Of a stretch of 63,684 nt of DNA, positions 36,813-46,411 are shown in pieces (within the stretch, counting starts at the first letter, position 1; each line of letters begins with the position of its first letter). Source of the stretch: Aureococcus anophagefferens (Eukaryota; Sar; Pelagophyceae; Pelagomonadales; Pelagomonadaceae); NCBI RefSeq assembly GCF_000186865.1, contig NW_008705561.1:2022618-2086301 (forward strand). Reading direction: 5' to 3'. Made by a program: the position numbers and the translations under genes. The notes under the pieces are model-generated. The model was not told the origin of the DNA and made no database searches. It worked only from the letters and a program-made list of their open reading frames with translations.

Positions 36813-38285
36813 ATGGGCGTGTCGCGCATGGCGCCGTCGCGACACCTCGAGCGGCTGGCCGCGGCCATTTTTGGCGTCTTCCTGATGATCACGGGCGTCG
36901 GCCTCTACGGCGCCCGGCGCGGCGGCGCCGCGCCGCCGCCGCCGCCGCGGTACGCGACGCTCGACGCCGAGGTCTGGGACGTGCTCGTCGCCGGCGCGGG
37001 CCCCGCGGGCCTGACGGCGGCGCTCTTCGCGGCGCGCGCCGGGCTCCGCGTCGCCGTGCTCGGCAGCGACGCGGGCGCGCTCGCCGAGGCGCCCTCGCTC
37101 GACAACTTCCCCGGCTGGCGCGGCGCCGACGGCGGCGAGGCCTGGCTGGGCGACGCCAAGGCGCAGGCCGCGGGCGCGGGCGCGGCCTTTGCGCCGCCGG
37201 GCCTCCTCGCGGAGCGCCTGCGGCGCGACGGCGACGCCTGGGCGCTCGACCACGAGGACGGAACCGCGCGCGCGCGCGCCGTCGTCGTCGCGTCCGGGTC
37301 CGCGCCGCGCCGCCTCGGCGCGGCGGGCGAGGCCGAGCTCTGGGGGGCGGGCGTGCACTCCTGCGCCGTCTGCGACGGGTCGCTCTACGCGGGCAGGACC
37401 GTTTTGGTCGTCGGCGGCGGCGACGCGGCCGTCGACGCCGCCTGCTTGCTCGCGCGCCACGCGAGCCGGATCGTCGTCGTCCACCGCCGCGCGGAGCTCC
37501 GGGCAAACAATGCGCCGGCGCTGGCGGCCATGGAAGCGGCGGCGAACGTCGAGGTGATGACCCCCTACGTCGTCGAGGCCTGGCGGGGCCAAAAAACGCT
37601 CGCGGGCGCGGCGCTGCGGCACGCGGAGACCGGCGCGACGCGGGACGTCGCCGCCGACGGCGCCTTCGTGCTCATCGGCGACGTCCCGGCCACGGCCTGG
37701 CTCGCCGGCGGCCCCGTGGCGCTCTCGGAGAGCGGCCACGTCGTCCTTAGCCCCGGGTCGCAGGGCACTTCAGCGCCGGGCGTGTTCGCAGCCGGCGCCT
37801 CGCACGACGCGACGTACCGACAGGCCATCACGGCCGCGGCCGCGGGCGCCGCGGCCGCCATGGACGCGGAGCGCTGGCTGCGGAGCCACGGGGCGCCGCC
37901 GAAGCCGCGCGCCGCGCCGCCCCTCTCCGAGAGCGCCACGGGGCCGCCGGCGCCGCCGCCGCCGGCCGCGGACGACTGCGCGCTCGAGACCGTCGCGTGC
38001 CTCCGAAGCGTCGTCGCCGCCCACGACGTCGTCGTCTTCCACAAGCCCCGCTGCCCCTACTGCCGCAAGGCGTTCGAAGCGCTGCGGCGCGCCGGCGCGG
38101 AGCCGCGCGCGATCGACGTGTCGCGCCGGCCCGGCGTCCAGGACGCGCTCGCGGCGATGACGGGCCGGCGGACGGTGCCGAACGTCTTCATCGGCGGCGC
38201 GTCCGTCGGCGGCGGCGACGAGACCGTCGCCCTGCGGCGCAACGGCGAGCTCCGGCCCCTCCTAGACGCCGCGCGGGCGTCCTAG
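36813..38285 (+). CDS. thioredoxin reductase (NTR type)-glutaredoxin fusion
   Basis: 490 residues. A basic N-terminus and signal anchor (RLAAAIFGVFLMITGVGLYG, ~13-32) precede a low-molecular-weight NTR domain: FAD motif GAGPAG at 61-66, LDNFPG, the redox CAVC at 184-187, NADPH motif GGGDAAVDAA at 201, and YRQAITAAAAG near 335. Residues ~385-490 form a glutaredoxin with active site CPYC at 414-417, cis-Pro motif TVPNVFIGG and GGGDE. The reductase should pass electrons from NADPH to its CAVC pair and perhaps to the attached glutaredoxin. The GD motif that binds FAD near the C-terminus reads GVFAAGAS, lacking the Asp. The stop codon shares CTAG with the convergent filamin gene. Confidence 0.8.
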   Translation: MGVSRMAPSRHLERLAAAIFGVFLMITGVGLYGARRGGAAPPPPPRYATLDAEVWDVLVAGAGPAGLTAALFAARAGLRVAVLGSDAGALAEAPSLDNFPGWRGADGGEAWLGDAKAQAAGAGAAFAPPGLLAERLRRDGDAWALDHEDGTARARAVVVASGSAPRRLGAAGEAELWGAGVHSCAVCDGSLYAGRTVLVVGGGDAAVDAACLLARHASRIVVVHRRAELRANNAPALAAMEAAANVEVMTPYVVEAWRGQKTLAGAALRHAETGATRDVAADGAFVLIGDVPATAWLAGGPVALSESGHVVLSPGSQGTSAPGVFAAGASHDATYRQAITAAAAGAAAAMDAERWLRSHGAPPKPRAAPPLSESATGPPAPPPPAADDCALETVACLRSVVAAHDVVVFHKPRCPYCRKAFEALRRAGAEPRAIDVSRRPGVQDALAAMTGRRTVPNVFIGGASVGGGDETVALRRNGELRPLLDAARAS

Positions 38286-40375
38286 GCGCGGTTGCGGATG
38301 ATCTCGAGGCGGACGGGGTCGGCGAGGCCCCAGCGCTCGAGGAGGACGCTGAGCTTGGCGGCGTTGGTCGTGTAGAGCGCCTGGTAGTGGGGCTTGTCGA
38401 AGGCCGCGCGGCCGAGCACGGCGACGAGGTCGAGGAACTGCGCGTAGGTGAGGCCGTAGGGGTTGGAGCCGTGCTGGTTCGCGACGGCGGAGTAGCACTT
38501 GTGGAGGGCGGACTTGGGCAGGAGGTGGGGGCAGATCTCGAAGTCGCGGCCGAGGTTCACGAGGCCCTTGCCCCGGTCGTCGTCGAAGACGAGGTACTTG
38601 TCGACGGCGATGGACGTCGACGCGTCGGGCAGGTGCGCGTAGTGGAGGAAGACCTCGCGGAGCTGGCCCTCGGAGGCCTGGAGCGCGTCGTGGACCGCGC
38701 GGTCGCGGTGCGTGGCCTTGAGCATGTCGCCCGGCGAGAGCAGCGGCCGCGCGGCGAGCTTGAGCTTGTCGGGCGTGCGCGCCGTCGCCGCGGGCGGCGG
38801 CGGCAGCGGCTCCGGCGACGCGTCGGACCGGTTCGACGACGCGGGGCTCTTGCGCGGCGTGTAGTCCGCGTGCGTGAGGCGCGGCGTGCCCGCGGGCGAC
38901 GGCGCGTCGCGGGGCGACGCGGCCCGCTTCGGCGGCGGCGGCGCCTGCTCGGGCGCGGCCGCGGGCACGATCTCCGGCGCGAAGGGCGAGCCGGCGACGT
39001 GCTTCGAGTCGAGGAGCACGTGGACGAGGACTTTGCTGTCGAGGGGGTGGGACGCGGCCGGGAGCCGCGCGTCCGCTTTTCCGCGCGCCGCGACCCACGC
39101 GTCGGGCCGCTCGCCGAGCGCGTCGCCGGAGCCCGTCGCGTCCTCGACCTCGTAGCAGCACGTGTAGGACCCGTCGCCGTCGTCCGTCAAAGCGACGACG
39201 GCCGCGGGCCCGTCGATGCGGACCTCGACGGCCGCGCCGCCCGCTTGGAGGTCGTGGCCGTGCGCGTCGCGCGCTTGAAGGCAGAAGTGGGCCTCGTCGC
39301 CCGGCGCCGCGCGGGCGACGCCGTCGCCGCGGAGCGCCGAATTGTGGGCGACGGCGGGGCCCGGCGCGACCGTGCACGTGAAGGGGCTGCCCTCGACGTG
39401 GAACTCGTCGTTCAGCAGGATGCTAAGCTCGTAGAGGCCCGGCGGCGGCGCGACGCGGTACTCGCAGGCGTAGGTGCCCGAGTTCTCGTCGACGACGTCG
39501 AGCTTGAAGAGGTGCGACTCGTTCTCGAGGGTCGCGGTGAAGGACAGGCCGCCGGAGTCCAGCGGGTCGCCGCGCTCGTCGAGCGTCTCGACGACGAACG
39601 CCGCGGGCGACCCGCACGTCGCGTTGAAGAGGCCCGCGCCCGTCGGGTAGCAGCGCTTCGCGTCCTCGTCGCCGAGGTCCCAGGACTGCTTCGCGAGCCA
39701 GGACGCGCGCCGCCGGCCGAACTGGGACCCGCGGCGCTGCGGCGCCGCGCCCTGCTCCTCCTCGACTTTGTCGCGCTTCGCGGCGAGGAGCGGGTGGAGC
39801 CGCGTGCGCACGCGGCTCGCGTACTGGCCCGCGAGGGCGAGGGACTCCCGCCAGGCCTCGGACGCGTCCTCGGACGCCGCGCAGAGCCTGAGGGTCCTCG
39901 TCGGCGTCGACAGGAGCCACGTCCACGTCACGTCCCGGTCCTTGTGGGACCCCGGGTCCTCCTGGACGAAGCTCTCGAAGAGGTCCAGCGACCCCTCGGG
40001 GTCCATGGCGTCGGCGTCGAGGTACCAGAGCAGCTCGACGCGGTCCTGCGGGTGCACGAGCTCCGTCTTGAGCACGAAGAAGTAGTCCGCCCAGCGCCGC
40101 TGGCCCCGGAGCCGCGACCCCTCGCTCTTGAGCTTGAGCGTGCCCGACGACACGCGGAGCTGCGCGGCGACGCCCTCGCGCAGGCTCGCGAGGATCGGGC
40201 CCGCGTCCTCCTCCTCCTCCGACTCCGCCGCCTCGTCGTCGGGCGCCTCGTCGTCGCTCGCCTCGGCGTCGCTGCCGCCGTCGAGGATCGTCGCGCGCGC
40301 CTGCATCTCGTCGAGCTCGAGCATCTGCTGCAGCGACTTGCGCCGCGCCGCCGGCTTGCGGCGGAGGAACACCAT
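38282..40375 (-). CDS. PH domain plus filamin-type Ig repeats protein
   Basis: 697 residues. An acidic, Asp/Glu-rich N-terminus is followed by a PH-like domain (~75-190; SGTLKLKSEGSRLRGQRRW...ASEAWRESLALAG). Two filamin/ABP280-type immunoglobulin repeats follow (~245-345 and ~350-480), each ending in the diagnostic pattern: DEFHVEGSPFTCTV and SKHVAGSPFAPEIV. After a Pro/Ser-rich linker, a C-terminal ~160-residue helical domain (LREVFLHYAHLPDAS...YGLTYAQFLDLVAVLG) looks EF-hand-like but lacks clear calcium loops. Filamin repeats usually cross-link actin or bind receptors, so a cytoskeletal adaptor at membranes is likely. The C-terminal stop overlaps the opposite-strand stop. Confidence 0.75.
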   Translation of the reverse strand: MVFLRRKPAARRKSLQQMLELDEMQARATILDGGSDAEASDDEAPDDEAAESEEEEDAGPILASLREGVAAQLRVSSGTLKLKSEGSRLRGQRRWADYFFVLKTELVHPQDRVELLWYLDADAMDPEGSLDLFESFVQEDPGSHKDRDVTWTWLLSTPTRTLRLCAASEDASEAWRESLALAGQYASRVRTRLHPLLAAKRDKVEEEQGAAPQRRGSQFGRRRASWLAKQSWDLGDEDAKRCYPTGAGLFNATCGSPAAFVVETLDERGDPLDSGGLSFTATLENESHLFKLDVVDENSGTYACEYRVAPPPGLYELSILLNDEFHVEGSPFTCTVAPGPAVAHNSALRGDGVARAAPGDEAHFCLQARDAHGHDLQAGGAAVEVRIDGPAAVVALTDDGDGSYTCCYEVEDATGSGDALGERPDAWVAARGKADARLPAASHPLDSKVLVHVLLDSKHVAGSPFAPEIVPAAAPEQAPPPPKRAASPRDAPSPAGTPRLTHADYTPRKSPASSNRSDASPEPLPPPPAATARTPDKLKLAARPLLSPGDMLKATHRDRAVHDALQASEGQLREVFLHYAHLPDASTSIAVDKYLVFDDDRGKGLVNLGRDFEICPHLLPKSALHKCYSAVANQHGSNPYGLTYAQFLDLVAVLGRAAFDKPHYQALYTTNAAKLSVLLERWGLADPVRLEIIRNRA

Positions 40376-40534
40376 GCTTTTTGTGGGAGCTGCCGCCGCG
40401 GCTCGCGGCTGCCACAGCTCTCGAGCAACAGACAGTGTCCGATCGAGCGCGCTTGGGCCGCCGATCTAGATCCACGGCAGCGCAAACCGCACCACGCTGA
40501 TCGTTTTGGCTAGCGCGGCCTGTAGCCCGGCACG

Positions 40535-43500
40535 ATGCCCATCTCCATGGGCCACAAGTCGCTGAACGTGGTGAAGATCAAGGCCGTGGAGACGACGCGG
40601 CCGAAGCCCTTCAAGCGCGTCGAGGTCGGGGAGAAGGCGGACCTCGTCGCCGAGCTCGCGCGCACGGTGGGCTTCGACAACTGGAACGCGCTCGACATGG
40701 CCATCAACCTGCGCAAGTTCGAGGAGCACCAGCGGCTCGCCGAGGACTGCGCCGCGGCCGACGAGGAGGCCGCCGCCGGCGCCCGGGCGCGGGCCAAGGA
40801 GGAGGAGCGGCGGCGCCACCTCGAGCGGGCCCAGGACTGCGTCCAGTTCATGAACTCGTGGATGGACGCGGGCTACCAGAACTGGAAGTCGAACCAGCTC
40901 GTGAAGCGGAACCGCGTGCGCTTCGACCTGCGCTACGAGCTCGCGCTGATGAAGCGCGACGAGGTGCGGCGCACGGGCGAGCGGCTGCGGCACGAGGAAG
41001 ACGGCGGCGAGGGCGTCGCGTGGTTCGACCGGAACATGAAGCGCCTGGGCATCTCGTCGGCTTCCGCGGCCGACGGCGCCGACGGGTTGCTCAAGAGCGG
41101 CATGAGCGAGTCGGCCATGATTTATCTGCAGCGCATCGAGGCGCAGGTGTCGTCCGTGACGCGGAACCCGGAGGAGGCCGCGGAGCTCATGCTCACGCTG
41201 CGCAAGAAGGCGCACCAGAACCGCAGCGCCCGCGCGGAGCGCGAGCGGCGCCGGCGCAAGATGGTGCTGGACCAGCAGCGCGCCCAGCAGCAGCTCGAGG
41301 CGACGAAGCTCGAGGAGAAGGCGCTCGGCACCTATTTGACGATCGCGCGCGAGCAGCGCGCGCTGTCCATGGGCCGCTGGGAGGGCGCGCACCGCAAGCG
41401 CGAGGAGCACGCCAAGCGCGCGAAGAAGGCGTCCGAGCTCCACGCGCGCTACCTCGAGGGCTGCGCCAGGGCCTTCGAGGAGTTCTCCGCGCGCGCGCGC
41501 GCGGATCGCGACGAGGCCGCGCTCGAGGCGACGGCCGCGGCCATCCGCGAGGCGCGCGACGAGTCGGCGAAGCGCAAGGCCTTGCGGGCCCAGGAGACCT
41601 GCGCCGAGGCCGTGGCGAAGCTCGTCGACATGGCCTGCGTCGTCCTCAAGGTCCGCGAGACGGAGGGCCGACAGCCCATGGACGTGCCCACGTGGCGGAA
41701 GATCAAGGAGCGCTACCTGTCGTCCGAGCCCTTCTTCGAGCGGCGCCGGCGGGCGCTGGCGCCCGTCGACGCCGCCGCGACGGCGGAGCGGGCGGCCCTC
41801 GAGGCCGAGGCCTACGCGACCGCGTCGGGCGCCTGGGACGTGACCGACGCGGGCGACGGGTCGCCGTCGTCGTCGTCGTCGTCGTCCCAGAGCCTCGGCG
41901 CGGACCCCGCCGTCGCGGCGACGGCGACCATGGAGGCGCTCCTCGCCGAGGAGCCGCCGTCGACGCGGCCGCCGCGGGACGCGGGGCTCGACGTCTGCGG
42001 GCCCATGCGCGTCGTCGTTATAGGCCCGGGCGCGGTCGCCGCGGCGGCGGCCGCCGCGCCGCTCCACGGCCTCCCCGTGGCGTCGCCGGCGCTCGCCATC
42101 GCCCGGGCGCTGGAGCTCGCGGACAAGGTCGAGGAGGAGGACGAGGAGAAGAAGGGCGACAAGGAGAAGCGGTCGAGCTTGATCGTCGTCCGGAGCGCCG
42201 CGGCGACGCTCGAGGAGAAGGGCCTGGAGATCCGGAAGCTCCGCGAGGACCAGGGCGACGACGCGGCGCTGCCGGACGCGCTGCTGGCCGAGACACTCGC
42301 GGCCTACTGCGGCGCGCTCGACGACGAGGGCCCGAAGCCGAGGCCGAGGCCGACGGCGGCGCCCGCCGAGGCCGCGGGCGACGACGACGAGGCCGCCGCG
42401 GCGCCGGCCGACGACGACGGCGGCGCGCCGCCGCCGGCCGTCGAGGGCCGCGGCTGGGTCGTCGCGGGCTTCCCGGAGACGGTGCTCCAGGCGAAGCTCC
42501 TCGAGAGCTTCCTGAGCGGCTACGGCGACGCGGACGTCGACGCGGCCCTGGCCGGCGGCGGCAAGAAGGGCAAGAAGGCCGACGCGAAGAAGGACAAGAA
42601 GGGCAAGGGCGACGAGGCCGAGGAGGAGCCCTTCGCGTCCGTGCTCGAGGCTCTGGTCGTCGTCACGGACCGGCCGCCGCCGGCCGCCGCGGCGCCGCCG
42701 CCCGCGGCCGAGGCGGGCGACGACGAGGGGTCGGCGGCGCCGGCGGAGGCGCCGCCGGCGGACGGGGCGCCCGCGGCGCCCCTCGAGGGCGCCGACGCCG
42801 TCGCCGACTGGTGGAAGACCATCGCGGCGACGACGCTGTTCTGGGCCCCGGCGACGGAGGCGGGCCTCGAGGAGCGCCTCGACGTCGCCGTGGAGCTGCT
42901 CTACGAGCGCAACGCCGTGCCGCCGCCGGCGCCGCCGGCGCCGGAGCCGGAGCCGGGCGAGGGCGGCGACGAGCCGCCGGCCGACGACGCGGCGGCGCGA
43001 CGAGCCCGCGGACGACGCGGAGGAGCCCCCGGCGCCGGACCTCGACGCGGAGATCGACGACCGCGTCGCGCGGCGCGTCGGGAACCTGGCGCCGGCGGCG
43101 CGCATCTGGCGGTCCCACCTCACGCGGGAGCGCGTGCTCGACCTCGACCGCGTCGCCGCGGCGCTCGTCGCCTGGACGAAGGACGGCGTCGAGCACGGCG
43201 ACGCCTTCGGGAGCCTGGTCAAGGCCTTCGACGACCAGACGCGCCTCGTGAAGCAGGAGTGCGCCCAGTGCTACGACGACTTCCTGCGGCGGCTCCGGGT
43301 CAAGGACGCGCGCTGGGACCGCGTCGTGCGCCACTGCGTGCTCAAGATGACGGCGAAGCACCGGGAGGTGTCCGGCGAGATGCGGCTCCAGTACCTCGAC
43401 GACATGGAGCTCCAGCTCGGCGACGTCGTCGACGCGCGGACGAAGACCGCGCACGACATCGTCGCGGACATGTGCGAGGCGTCGCGGCTCACGGTCGCGT

Positions 43501-44060
43501 CGGCGACGGAGCAGTTCGCCGTTTTGGCAGCGGCGCTCGCGTCGGCGGAGGCGAGCCGCTTCTCCACGGGCGCGCTGACCCTCGACGACTACCAGCAGGC
43601 CGTCGACGCGCGGCCCGTCGTCCCTTCGACGGGCGACCTCTCGAAGAAGCTGAGCCACGCGCTGGCCGCGCTGGAGGCGGCCCTCGCGTCCTGCTCGTCG
43701 CCGGACGTCGCCCACAAGGTCCAGGACGCCGCGGCCCTCGTCGCGGGGCTCGCCGCGCGGCCCGCGTCCGCGACGCGGCGCGGCAAGCGCAAGTCGCCGG
43801 ACGTGCTCCTCCAGGCGAGCCACCTCGTGCGCCGCCTCCACGCCATCCTCGCGCGCTTCCGCCGCGTCGAGGACGAGCTCAAGCACATCATCGCGGGCCT
43901 GGGGCAGAACCTGCGCGAGATGGCCGCCGCGCGCATGCGCGTCGAGCACCGCGCGGTCGCGAACCACGGCAAGCACTTCCGCGCGGACCTGCGCGCGGGC
44001 CAGATCGTCGTGCGCGACATCGAGGTCGAGGACGATGCCATCACCATCCCCGAAGTGTAG
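40535..44060 (+). CDS. SPEF2/CPC1-like axonemal protein with a frame break
   Basis: Two overlapping frames form one product of about 1175 residues. Frame one runs from ATG 40535; the C-terminal 310+ residues are in the +1 frame, and the switch lies at ~42990-43000 in GC-repeats (GGCGGCGCGACGAGC), where one extra base would restore a single frame. The coiled-coil first half includes DVPTWRKIKERYLSSEPFFE, like the SPEF2 segment before its adenylate-kinase region. At ~490-680 is a degenerate adenylate kinase: VVVIGPGAVAA in place of the P-loop, and GWVVAGFPETVLQAKLLE. SPEF2/CPC1 builds the central-pair projection of motile cilia. The N-terminal CH domain is not recognised. The break may be an assembly error, a tiny intron or inactivation. 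Confidence 0.7.
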
Positions 44061-44062
44061 TA

Positions 44063-44086
44063 ACAGAGCCCGCCGGCGGGGTCTGT
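44063..44086. repeat. 24-bp palindrome just after the SPEF2-like stop
   Basis: ACAGAGCCCGCCGGCGGGGTCTGT is an inverted repeat with only a central-side G/G mismatch. It lies 3 bp after the stop codon at 44060, between two convergent genes. It could form a hairpin in either 3' UTR. No function is claimed. Confidence 0.8.
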
Positions 44087-44106
44087 TCATTACGAGAGGT
44101 CTTTTT

Positions 44107-44173
44107 GCGCGCGCTTCGTCGGCCGCCGGGGAGTTTCGGGAACCCCGCGGCGGCGTCATATTTTCGCGCGCGC
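44107..44173 (-). promoter_or_regulatory. candidate SECIS element in the 3' UTR of the YHS gene
   Basis: Starting 2 nt after the stop of the YHS gene, the minus strand can fold as: GCGCGCG stem, internal loop AAAAT, then ATGA (44159-44156), a second stem GCCGCC-GC-GGGG pairing with CCCCGGCGGC, apical loop TTCCCGAAACT containing AAA, then CGAC supplying the opposing GA (44020-type sheared pairs at 44120-44119), then CGCGCGC closing the first stem. This is the order required of a eukaryotic SECIS: stem, ATGA/GA quartet, stem, loop with AA. The AA lies on the 3' side of the loop and a C/C mismatch follows the quartet, so the fit is imperfect. Confidence 0.4.
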
Positions 44174-44175
44174 TT

Positions 44176-44758
44176 CTAGGCGACGAGGTTCGTGTTGTAG
44201 CAGTGGGGCGCCCACTGGGATGTCGCCGCGATGTCGGGCCAGAACTTCTCGGCGAGCGCGTAGTCCGCGGCGCCGGCGAGCTGCATGACGGCCTACATTG
44301 TCATTGTTTCCCAGGCTGAAACCTAGATCATGGACGCTGTCGCTCGCCTTCGCGCCGGCGTTGAAGTACCAGTATGAGTCGTCTTCGCGGAGCTCGTAGC
44401 AGCCCGCGGACTCGGTGCAGCCCTTCCAGAGTCCGCCGTTCGTCGCGTTTTCGTTGCCGTGCGCCGCGACGGCCAGGGCTCAGTAGCCGCCGTATTTCGG
44501 TGCATATTTTGTTCGGTTCGCGCGGAACGCGTCCAGGTTCGCTTCGTTATCGAAAAAGAAGGTGTAGCCGCCGAGGGCGCTGTCGTTGAAGGCCGACGAG
44601 CCCATGGTCGGCGCGGCCTTGGGATGGCCTGACATCATGGTCGCGACGAAATCGACGCCGCCGAGCACGGGTCCTAGCGAAGGGTCGCCACACTCGTGGC
44701 TGGCCGCCGCCAGGCCGACCGCCAGGAGCTGCGTGGGCAGCCTCCGCCGCGTTCTCAT
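44176..44758 (-). CDS. YHS-domain protein, candidate selenoprotein (in-frame TGA)
   Basis: Exon 1 is 44758-44336 and exon 2 44292-44176, with an inferred 43-nt GT-AG intron, giving 179 residues if TGA at 44482-44480 is read through. The N-terminus RRRLPTQLLAVGLAAA is signal-like. GPVLGGVDFVA...GGYTFFFDNEANLDAF...KYAPKYGGY matches the YHS domain. In homologues the next residue is Cys (YGGYCA); here it is TGA followed by ALAVAAHGNENATNG, which continues the family pattern, and good coding runs on to YALAEKFWPDIAAT and NTNLVA before TAG. Cys-to-TGA replacement followed by conserved sequence is the hallmark of selenocysteine. A simple nonsense mutation is the alternative. It diverges from the EF-hand gene, 94 bp apart. 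Confidence 0.65.
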
Positions 44759-44852
44759 CGTCGGCCGCACACTGCCCCCAGGCGGCACCATCGTGTGCAA
44801 GAAGTGCCATCGTTGGGCTGGGCAATCGCATCGGGGCCGCTGCTGTGTGACC

Positions 44853-46184
44853 ATGCCGACGGGGGCGGAGCTCAAGGCGCGCGCCTCGGTGGCGGCGACG
44901 GGCATGAAACGCAACCTCTTCAACCGGGAAAAACCCGACAAGCCCGTGAAGCCGCGCCAGTCGTCGCCGTCGCGCCTCGCGTCGGGCATGAGCGACCTCG
45001 CGGCGCGCGTGGGCAGCCTCTTCCGGGGCGGGGGCGGCCTCGACGACGAGGAGGCGAACCCCATGGACAAGATGGCGGCCATGCGCCTCGTCGACGCCGG
45101 CCTCTGGGAGGCCCGGGAGGTCGATGCGCTCTACAAGGCGTTCAACCGGATCCGCGCGAAGGACGGCCACCGGAGGAAGGCGACGAACAGGTACCGCCTG
45201 CCGACCATCGCCGACTTCTACCGCTACTTCCGGCTCGAGACGTCCGTCTTCTGCACGCAGGTGCTCCTCCTGCCCAAGGCCGTGCCCCTCGGGGGCATGC
45301 CCGTCGAGGAGATCGAGAAGCTCGAGCTCTCGTTCTGCGAGTTCGCGCTGTCGACGTGGGTCCTCTGCTCCTTCGAGCTCGGCACGCTGGCCTTCTCCAT
45401 GATGGACGGCGACCAGAAGGGCTACCTCACGCGCGGCGAGGTCCGCGAGGCCGTCGCGCGGATCTACAGCGTCCACAACGCGGGCGGCCGGGGCCTCTTC
45501 GACGGCACGAAGCCCGTCGACAAGAAGCTCGACAAGGTCATGGAGGGCCTCGACTGCAACGCGTCGGGCTTCGTGAGCCGCGACGAGTTCCTGAGCTTCT
45601 CGCACCGCCACCACCACCTGCTCCTGCCCGCGTTCGGCGTGCAACGGTCCGTGCGCGAGCGCGTCTTCGGCCCGACGGTGCGCTGGGCGGCGAACGAGCG
45701 GAGGCGCCAGCGCCTCGTCCAGCAGCGCACGGTCCAGCAGGTCGTCGCCGACATCGCCAAGCTCGTGCCCGAGCTCGGCGGCGGCGCCGCGCCGCGGCCC
45801 GGCGAGGGGGACTACTACCGGCACGAGCCCGACGGCGACAAGGTCATGGACCACGCGGCCATGGCCTACCGCAACGGCGACATGGACCAGGCGCGCAGGA
45901 TCTACGACTACCACGCGCGCGGCGACCAGGAGTCCGTCTTCCAGGGCGACGTCGTGCGCAAGAACGTCGCCGTCGCGGGCCTCGCGATGGACGGCACGGA
46001 CGCGGCCGCCGCGGCGAACCTCCGGCGCAAGCCCAACCCCAAGGACAAGGCCGCCAACGGCAAGCAGTCCGACAAGCCCTTCGGCGGCCGGCGCTACAAC
46101 GACGACTACGCCAAGGAGCAGAAGGCGAAGCGCAACGCGGGCAAGCGCGCGCGCGCCGTGGGCCAGGACCCGGGGAGCACGTAA
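44853..46184 (+). CDS. EF-hand calcium-binding protein
   Basis: 443 residues from ATG 44853 (MPTGAELKARASVAATG). Two canonical EF-hand loops are visible: DGDQKGYLTRGE (about residues 189-200) and DCNASGFVSRDE (about 233-244), each with the acidic or Asn ligands and Gly6/Glu12. The flanking helices (LCSFELGTLAFSMM before the first loop) resemble those in calcineurin-B-like and EFCAB-type proteins. The C-terminus is long, charged and helical (RRRQRLVQQRTVQQVVADI) and ends in Lys/Arg-rich repeats. It is probably a calcium sensor or structural calcium-binding protein; partner unknown. Confidence 0.75.
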   Translation: MPTGAELKARASVAATGMKRNLFNREKPDKPVKPRQSSPSRLASGMSDLAARVGSLFRGGGGLDDEEANPMDKMAAMRLVDAGLWEAREVDALYKAFNRIRAKDGHRRKATNRYRLPTIADFYRYFRLETSVFCTQVLLLPKAVPLGGMPVEEIEKLELSFCEFALSTWVLCSFELGTLAFSMMDGDQKGYLTRGEVREAVARIYSVHNAGGRGLFDGTKPVDKKLDKVMEGLDCNASGFVSRDEFLSFSHRHHHLLLPAFGVQRSVRERVFGPTVRWAANERRRQRLVQQRTVQQVVADIAKLVPELGGGAAPRPGEGDYYRHEPDGDKVMDHAAMAYRNGDMDQARRIYDYHARGDQESVFQGDVVRKNVAVAGLAMDGTDAAAAANLRRKPNPKDKAANGKQSDKPFGGRRYNDDYAKEQKAKRNAGKRARAVGQDPGST

Positions 46185-46411
46185 GAGCTCGCAGGGCAAA
46201 CATCGCCTTCAGGAGCACGTGCGAGCTCGCGGAGGCGCTCGCGGGCAGGCCTCTAAGGCATCGCTGGCCTCTTGGAAAAAAAACCTAAATCTACCTTAAC
46301 AGCCCCACACCTTCACCAACGCCGTCTTGTCGAACGACCCGGGAAACAGTGGGCGATCCGAGCAATTCTCGGTCCGTTGAGAATCCGTTAGACAGCACTA
46401 ATTCTATAACA

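Noticed and set aside
44063..44086. Rho-independent terminator
   Set aside because: A palindrome without a following T-tract in a eukaryotic context; recorded only as an inverted repeat.
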